A stretch of DNA of 64,000 nt from CAYJAD01 sp964368075. GTDB taxonomy: Bacteria; Desulfobacterota; Desulfovibrionia; Desulfovibrionales; Desulfovibrionaceae. The translations under genes were made by a program, and so were the position numbers. The DNA is taken from assembly GCA_964368075.1 (NCBI GenBank), contig CAYJAD010000002.1, forward strand, positions 1 to 64,000. The letters run 5' to 3'. Shown here in pieces: positions 59,478 through 64,000 of the stretch. The notes beneath the pieces are model-generated. The model saw only the letters and a program-made list of their open reading frames with translations, ran no database searches and was not told where the DNA came from. Every line of letters begins with the position of its first letter. The first letter of the stretch is position 1.

Positions 59478-60761
59478 ATGCGTATACTTGTAGTTGGTTC
59501 CGGCGGTAGGGAACATGCCTTGGTATGGAAGTTACAACAAAGTTCTACAGTTACCGAGATTTATATAGCCCCCGGTAATGGGGGAACGGTGCTTGAAAAG
59601 GTGACTAATGTAGATATAGCTGCGGATGATGTGGCTGCTCTCGTAAATTTTGCCCGTAATGAGCATATAGATTTGGTCATTCCCGGTCCTGAACTGCCCT
59701 TAACCTTGGGCATTGTAGATCTTATGCATGAAGCTGGCATAGCGTGTTTTGGGCCGGATAAATATTGCGCTCAATTAGAAGGTAGTAAAGCTTTTGCCAA
59801 GGGAATTATGGCCAAGGGAAATGTGCCTTGCGCTGCTGGGGCGCATTTTAGTAATCATGCGGCAGCCTGCGCCTACGTGCGCGAAAAAGGCGCTCCTTGT
59901 GTAGTAAAAGCCGATGGCCTTGCGGCCGGAAAGGGTGTAGTCGTAGCGCAAACGGTAGAAGAAGCCTTAGAAGCCCTTGATGACATTATGCTCAATCAGG
60001 TGCACGGTACAGCCGGCATTGCTGTTGTTATCGAAGAATGCTTAGTGGGTGAAGAAGTTTCTTTCCTTTGTTTTTGCGATGGGAAAACTGCCGTAGCTTT
60101 GCCCTCTTCGCAAGATCACAAAGCTGTTTTTGATGGCGATAAAGGCCCAAATACTGGTGGTATGGGGGCATACTCGCCGGCACCTATTTTACAAGAAGAC
60201 CGCTATAAAGAGCTTCTTGAATTAACTATTCTACCCATCTTACAAGTTTTTGGCACCACCAATCGCCCCTTTAAAGGCATTCTCTATGCCGGTATTATGA
60301 TGACCAAAGATGGGCCTAAGGTATTAGAATATAACACGCGCTTTGGTGATCCTGAGTGTCAACCTTTGCTAATGCGTCTCAAAACGCCCCTTGATCAAAT
60401 TATGCAAGCCTGTGTGAAAGGTAGATTGCATACCATCTCCATAGAATATAGTAATGAAGTGGCGGTGGGTGTGGTGCTTGCTGCGGCTGGGTATCCTTCT
60501 AAATACCGCACAGGCATGGAAATTAATGGCATAGAAGAAGCCGAGGTCACAGGTGATGTGAAGGTGTTCCATAGCGGTACCGAAGTAAAAGACGGAAAGA
60601 TTCTGGCCAAGGGGGGGCGTGTGCTTTGTGTCACTGCCTTAGGGAGTGATTTAGAAGAGGCGCAGAAAAAAGCTTATGCGGCCATGGGAAAAATACAAAT
60701 GAATAACGGCTATTATCGCTCTGATATAGCCTTAAAAGGCATTGAACGCCTACAAGGATAA
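59478..60761 (+). CDS. purD: Phosphoribosylamine--glycine ligase
   Basis: A 427-residue ATP-grasp enzyme for the second step of purine synthesis. ILVVGSGGREHALVWKLQQS opens it; CVVKADGLAAGKGVVVAQTV is the ATP-grasp lid, followed by VIEECLVGEEVSFLCFCDG, SSQDHKAVFDGDKGPNTGGM and YNTRFGDPECQPLL. GAGGAG lies before the start. purE follows after 4 nt. Confidence 0.97.
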   Translation: MRILVVGSGGREHALVWKLQQSSTVTEIYIAPGNGGTVLEKVTNVDIAADDVAALVNFARNEHIDLVIPGPELPLTLGIVDLMHEAGIACFGPDKYCAQLEGSKAFAKGIMAKGNVPCAAGAHFSNHAAACAYVREKGAPCVVKADGLAAGKGVVVAQTVEEALEALDDIMLNQVHGTAGIAVVIEECLVGEEVSFLCFCDGKTAVALPSSQDHKAVFDGDKGPNTGGMGAYSPAPILQEDRYKELLELTILPILQVFGTTNRPFKGILYAGIMMTKDGPKVLEYNTRFGDPECQPLLMRLKTPLDQIMQACVKGRLHTISIEYSNEVAVGVVLAAAGYPSKYRTGMEINGIEEAEVTGDVKVFHSGTEVKDGKILAKGGRVLCVTALGSDLEEAQKKAYAAMGKIQMNNGYYRSDIALKGIERLQG

Positions 60762-60765
60762 TATG

Positions 60766-61275
60766 ATGGCAAAAGTTGCAATTTTCATGGGTTCCATTTC
60801 TGATGAAGCCCAAGTAAGTCCCTGTGTGGATATTTTAAAAAAATTGGATATTCCTTATTGTTTCACGGTGACTTCAGCACACCGTACCCCTGAACGTACG
60901 GAAAAGCTTGTGGATGAGTTGGAAAAGGTAGGCGTGCAAGTGTTTATTTGTGCTGCAGGTATGGCAGCGCACTTGGCCGGTGCTGTGGCAGCACGTACCA
61001 TTAAGCCTGTTATTGGTATTCCGGTATCCGGCGCAGCTTTGGCAGGAGCAGACGCTCTGTATTCCACAGTGCAAATGCCTCCCGGTTTTCCTGTGGCTAC
61101 TGTTGCTACAGATAAAGCCGGCGCACGTAATGCCGCATGGCTGGCTGCGCAAATTTTGGGCTTGCAAGATGCTTCTTTAGCAGAAAAAGTACGTGCTGAA
61201 CGTGAAAAGTTCAAAAGTGATGTGGAAAAAGCCGGTGCGGAAATCATGGTTAAGTACCAATCGTACACATTGTAA
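60766..61275 (+). CDS. purE: N5-carboxyaminoimidazole ribonucleotide mutase
   Basis: A 169-residue enzyme of purine synthesis (class I PurE by motif, although it should be read with PurK not present here). AIFMGSISDEAQVSPCVDIL, TVTSAHRTPERTEKLVDEL, VFICAAGMAAHLAGAVAART and VSGAALAGADALYSTVQMPP are family signatures. AAGGA ends 7 nt before the ATG at 60766; an adjacent ATG at 60763 is also possible. It is co-transcribed with purD and closed by a terminator. The FMGSISD motif differs from the usual GS-x-SD by Ile, as is common. Confidence 0.96.
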   Translation: MAKVAIFMGSISDEAQVSPCVDILKKLDIPYCFTVTSAHRTPERTEKLVDELEKVGVQVFICAAGMAAHLAGAVAARTIKPVIGIPVSGAALAGADALYSTVQMPPGFPVATVATDKAGARNAAWLAAQILGLQDASLAEKVRAEREKFKSDVEKAGAEIMVKYQSYTL

Positions 61276-61306
61276 AAAAATCTGCGTATAAAGCGCGTGT
61301 ATAGAG

Positions 61307-61344
61307 AAAAGCATGGGTTGTGAATGAACAATCCATGCTTTTTT
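61307..61344 (+). terminator. Intrinsic terminator of purDE
   Basis: AAAAGCATGGGTTGT pairs with ACAATCCATGCTTTT across a 6-nt loop and ends in TTTTTT, 31 nt past purE. Confidence 0.9.
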
Positions 61345-61398
61345 GTTAGGTAATGTCGCAAATTTCAGAAGAGAATATTCCTTATATCTATGACTAGC

Positions 61399-61441
61399 TT
61401 GACTTTGTATGTCTAATAAGATATTTCGTCATTTAACGAAA
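61399..61441 (+). promoter_or_regulatory. Candidate promoter and ArsR operator
   Basis: TTGACT at 61399 serves as a possible -35. An inverted repeat TTTCGT-CATTTA-ACGAAA (61424-61441) overlaps the expected -10/start region, 16 nt before the arsR start. The layout fits autorepression by an ArsR/SmtB repressor released by metal. Confidence 0.55.
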
Positions 61442-61456
61442 CGAAAGAGGTGTCTT

Positions 61457-61894
61457 ATGTTTCACTTTTGTAATTTGGCTAAGGCTTTGGGCGATGAGAA
61501 TCGCGTGCGTATACTCATGATTTTAAAAGACGCACCGCTATGTGTCTGTCAATTAACGGCTTTACTTGATTTGGCCCCATCTACTACCTCTAAGCACTTG
61601 TCTATTTTGCGGCAAGCACAGCTTATTGAATGTGTGAAAAATGGACGTTGGGCCTATTATCAATTACCCAAAAATCCGGCCAATGCCTCCATTGGCGCCG
61701 CATTATTATGGGTACATGAAAGCTTAAAAGACAGCGCCCGAATTTTAGAAGATAAAGAGCGTTTAATTTGCGTTCTTGAACAAGAAAAGGGAGCTTTTGG
61801 TGGAGATAATTGCGAAGAAAACGGACATTTGGCCTACTTGCATTCCCTAGCAGAAGAACCTTTACAAACACATTTAAAAAAGGACGATGCATAA
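61457..61894 (+). CDS. ArsR/SmtB-family metal-responsive repressor
   Basis: A 145-residue winged-helix regulator. LAKALGDENRVRILMILKDA begins the fold; PLCVCQLTALLDLAPSTTSK holds the CVC metal motif seen in the alpha3 helix of ArsR/CadC-type sensors, and HLSILRQAQLIECVKNGRWA is the recognition helix and wing. The C-terminal tail has extra Cys/His (GDNCEENGHLAYLHS), possibly a second metal site. The start at 61457 follows AAAGAGG. Its stop overlaps the ATPase ATG (TAATG), so it controls that exporter. Zn, Cd or Pb is the likely inducer, by partnership. Confidence 0.92.
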   Translation: MFHFCNLAKALGDENRVRILMILKDAPLCVCQLTALLDLAPSTTSKHLSILRQAQLIECVKNGRWAYYQLPKNPANASIGAALLWVHESLKDSARILEDKERLICVLEQEKGAFGGDNCEENGHLAYLHSLAEEPLQTHLKKDDA

Positions 61895-64000
61895 TGGTTC
61901 ATTTTTATAAAGTGCAGAAATTGCATTGCAGCGGTTGCGCTGCGCGTATAGAGGAAGCTCTTTTATGTATGGAAGGGGTAGAAGGGGCTAGTGTTGATAT
62001 GGATTCAAAAAAACTTCGCCTTGAAAGTGTTCAAAAACCTTCTTTGGAAGCCATGAATGCCATAGTAGATGGAGTAGAAAAAGGTACTTATTTAGAACTT
62101 TTAGAAGAAACTAAAAAAGCAACGACCATAATAAAAACTTTTTATACAGTGCAAAAGCTTCATTGCAGTGGCTGTGCTGCTCGTATAGAAGAAGCTCTTT
62201 TACGTCTGGAAGGTGTGGAGGGTGCCAGTATTGATATGCAAACGCGCAAATTGCGGTTAGAAAGTCTGGTAACACCTTCTTTGGAGGCTATGAATGCCAT
62301 TGTTGATGATATTGAAAGAGGCACCTATTTAGAGTTTTTAGAAGAAACACAGCAAGTAACAGGGCAGCAAAAGAAGGTGGTTGAACACGAGGACGAGGAA
62401 ATGCACGGTCCCACGGTAAAGACCATGATTATTTGTGGTGTGCTTATGGTCATAGGTTTATTGGCTGAAGCATTTGTGCCTGCAGTAGAAAGTAGTGCCA
62501 CTCTTGGCCGTGTTGTGACGCTTTTTTGCTTTGCCATACCCTATGTTTTATGTGGGCACTCCGTACTTATGGAAGGCTGGGAATCTTTCAAAAAGAAAGA
62601 TTTTTTTAATGAATTTACTCTTATGGGTGGTGCCACCATTGCTGCCATCATCATTGGTCATTTAGAAGAAGCTGTGGGCGTTATGCTTTTTTATTGCATA
62701 GGCGAATATGTGCAAGAAAAGGCCGCCGGAAAATCTCGTCACTCTATACGCGCTCTATTGGCGGCCAAGCCTTCCATTGCGCATGTTTGCGATGCCAAAG
62801 GCCACAATGCGCAAGATGTTGACCCTGAAAATGTGGCTTTAGGTGCCTATGTGCTGGTGCGTCCCGGGGAAAAAATTCCGCTTGATGGCGTGGTAGTTGA
62901 TGGTGTTTCTGAAGTAGACACAGCGCCGCTTACGGGGGAATCCATGCCGGTATTGGCTGAAGATGGTAAACATGTTTTTGCTGGCTGTATTAATAAAGAT
63001 AGTGCCTTAGTTATTCAAGTTACCGAGGTTTTCCAAAATACCTCTGTGGCTCGTATTCTGGAAATGGTAGAAAGTGCCAATGCTCGTAAAGCACCTACCG
63101 AACGTTTTATTACTCGTTTTGCCAGGTACTATACCCCCGGCGTAGTGGCTGCAGCCACACTTGTAGCTGTGCTTCCTCCACTTTTTGGTGGTGGTGATTT
63201 TTCTGAATGGGTGTATAAGGCTCTTGTTCTATTGGTTGTTTCTTGCCCTTGTGCCCTTATTATCTCTATACCTTTGGGCTATTTTGGTGGCATTGGTGCG
63301 GCCTCGCGTAGGGGTATCCTTATAAAAGGGGGCTATGTATTAGACGCTTTGCAGCATGTAAAAGTAGCTGCTTTTGATAAAACGGGCACGCTTACCCACG
63401 GTACTTTTAGCATTACAAAAAAACACACGGCTGACGGGGTTAGTGAAGATGAGCTCTCTTCCTGGGCAGGTCTTGCAGAAAGTCGCTCAAATCACCCTTT
63501 AGCCAAGGCCATTGTAAAGGATTGTCTGCTAAAGCATGGAAAAATGCGCCCCGTAGAACAATTGCATGTGCAAGAAGTGGCCGGAAAGGGTGTTATTGCA
63601 GAAGCAGATACCGATGTTATTGTGGTGGGAACTCAAGAATTTTTGACTTCTCTGCCGGAAATACGCGGCATCCCACAAGCTAATGTGCTTAGTGAGCTTG
63701 TGGCAGAGGGCGGCAGTTTGGCGCTTGTTGCAAAAAATAATCACTATATGGGCTGTCTGGTGGGGGCTGATACTTTACGTCCTGAGGCCGCTGAAGCCCT
63801 AAGCGCACTACGTCACGAGGGCATAGAAACTTTGGCTATGCTGACAGGTGATCACGATGTTGGCGCGCAGACCATAGCTAAACAACTTCCTCTAGATGTG
63901 GTGAAAAGTCGTCTGTTACCGCAAGATAAAGCTTCTGTGTTAGAAGGCCTTGCACCAACCAAGGAAACCTTGTTTATGGGTGATGGTATCAACGATGCCC
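61894..64000 (+). CDS. Zn/Cd/Pb-type P1B ATPase, 3' end cut by window
   Basis: At least 702 residues, running off the window. Two N-terminal HMA domains (each with HCSGCAARIEEALL) are followed by a Glu/His linker (EHEDEEMHG), then membrane helices. TGESMPV marks the actuator (TGE), SCPCALIIS the metal-transport CPC helix (ZntA/CadA type rather than CopA), FDKTGTLTHGTF the phosphorylated Asp and SRSNHPLAKAIV the HP motif. LTGDHDVGAQT and MGDGINDA complete the catalytic domain. It pumps soft divalent metals out of the cytoplasm. It overlaps the ArsR gene by one base. Confidence 0.96.
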   Translation, partial: MVHFYKVQKLHCSGCAARIEEALLCMEGVEGASVDMDSKKLRLESVQKPSLEAMNAIVDGVEKGTYLELLEETKKATTIIKTFYTVQKLHCSGCAARIEEALLRLEGVEGASIDMQTRKLRLESLVTPSLEAMNAIVDDIERGTYLEFLEETQQVTGQQKKVVEHEDEEMHGPTVKTMIICGVLMVIGLLAEAFVPAVESSATLGRVVTLFCFAIPYVLCGHSVLMEGWESFKKKDFFNEFTLMGGATIAAIIIGHLEEAVGVMLFYCIGEYVQEKAAGKSRHSIRALLAAKPSIAHVCDAKGHNAQDVDPENVALGAYVLVRPGEKIPLDGVVVDGVSEVDTAPLTGESMPVLAEDGKHVFAGCINKDSALVIQVTEVFQNTSVARILEMVESANARKAPTERFITRFARYYTPGVVAAATLVAVLPPLFGGGDFSEWVYKALVLLVVSCPCALIISIPLGYFGGIGAASRRGILIKGGYVLDALQHVKVAAFDKTGTLTHGTFSITKKHTADGVSEDELSSWAGLAESRSNHPLAKAIVKDCLLKHGKMRPVEQLHVQEVAGKGVIAEADTDVIVVGTQEFLTSLPEIRGIPQANVLSELVAEGGSLALVAKNNHYMGCLVGADTLRPEAAEALSALRHEGIETLAMLTGDHDVGAQTIAKQLPLDVVKSRLLPQDKASVLEGLAPTKETLFMGDGINDA
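61902..62353 (+). repeat. Tandem duplication of an HMA domain
   Basis: Two units (61902-62116 and 62139-62353), 237 bp (79 codons) apart, encode near-copies of one metal-binding domain; by hand count 56 of 72 residues are identical. Differences are largely at third codon positions, showing a fairly recent but not brand-new duplication. Confidence 0.85.

Noticed and set aside
1..64000. CRISPR array or insertion sequence
   Set aside because: No regularly spaced direct repeats, transposase motifs or cas genes were seen anywhere in the window.

Overview
The window looks like a stretch of chromosome from an AT-rich member of the Desulfovibrionaceae (Desulfobacterota), probably a gut-associated lineage of the Lawsonia/Bilophila type. 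This is inferred from gene content: a fused acetyl-CoA carboxylase carboxyltransferase beside a separate biotin carboxylase, an AICAR transformylase without its usual cyclohydrolase half, YedF, a PxxKW cysteine-rich protein, MotAB with PilZ, and a selenocysteine peroxiredoxin. The species cannot be named from the sequence alone. Almost all of the window is ordinary chromosome. No phage, insertion sequence or CRISPR array is visible.

Layout. 0-2.5 kb: tRNA-Leu(CAG) and three secreted proteins of unknown function. 2.7-8.3 kb: yedF, holB, purA, a small unknown protein and the AICAR transformylase gene. 8.3-12.8 kb: a redox accessory block with two nitroreductases, an HxlR regulator, a radical SAM protein and a DMT exporter. 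12.9-18.5 kb: yjdM, a TPR protein with a lipoprotein, serS and ssb. 18.5-25 kb: fatty-acid carboxylase genes, then motA-motB-pilZ. 25-29.5 kb: typA, a DUF362 ferredoxin, and DUF805 and DUF3861 proteins. 29.8-31.4 kb: a low-complexity acidic protein, a decayed beta-helix-like gene and tRNA-Leu(UAA). 31.6-38.3 kb: an AGCS symporter, a sulfotransferase-like protein beside a degenerate carbamoyltransferase, a UPF0280 protein, an amino-acid binding protein and the UGA-containing peroxiredoxin. 38.6-45.6 kb: fabD, argS, a SPOR protein and a complete mlaEFDCA phospholipid-transport operon. 45.7-54.7 kb: uvrC, a YbjQ-like protein, a candidate type III secretion effector with a CesT-like chaperone, an Hsp70-like/membrane protein pair, and tgt. 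54.8-64 kb: a third nitroreductase, the PxxKW protein, mnmG, paaK, purDE, and an ArsR-controlled Zn/Cd-type P-ATPase cut by the window end.

The most notable observations are these. (1) A peroxiredoxin has in-frame UGA exactly at its peroxidatic position (codon 47), with a SECIS-like hairpin 10 nt downstream; yedF in the same window fits selenium use. (2) A two-gene unit resembles a type III chaperone and effector, directly downstream of an Hsp70-like/membrane pair. (3) A carbamoyltransferase-fold paralogue appears to have lost its catalytic motifs and sits in an operon with a sulfotransferase-like gene. (4) A family of long hairpins with GGGGGAAA-type arms recurs just after gene ends. (5) The metal ATPase carries a tandemly duplicated metal-binding domain.

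Start sites were moved inward from the longest open frame wherever a ribosome binding site and the family's usual N-terminus supported it. All family assignments come from reading motifs by eye; no database search was run.
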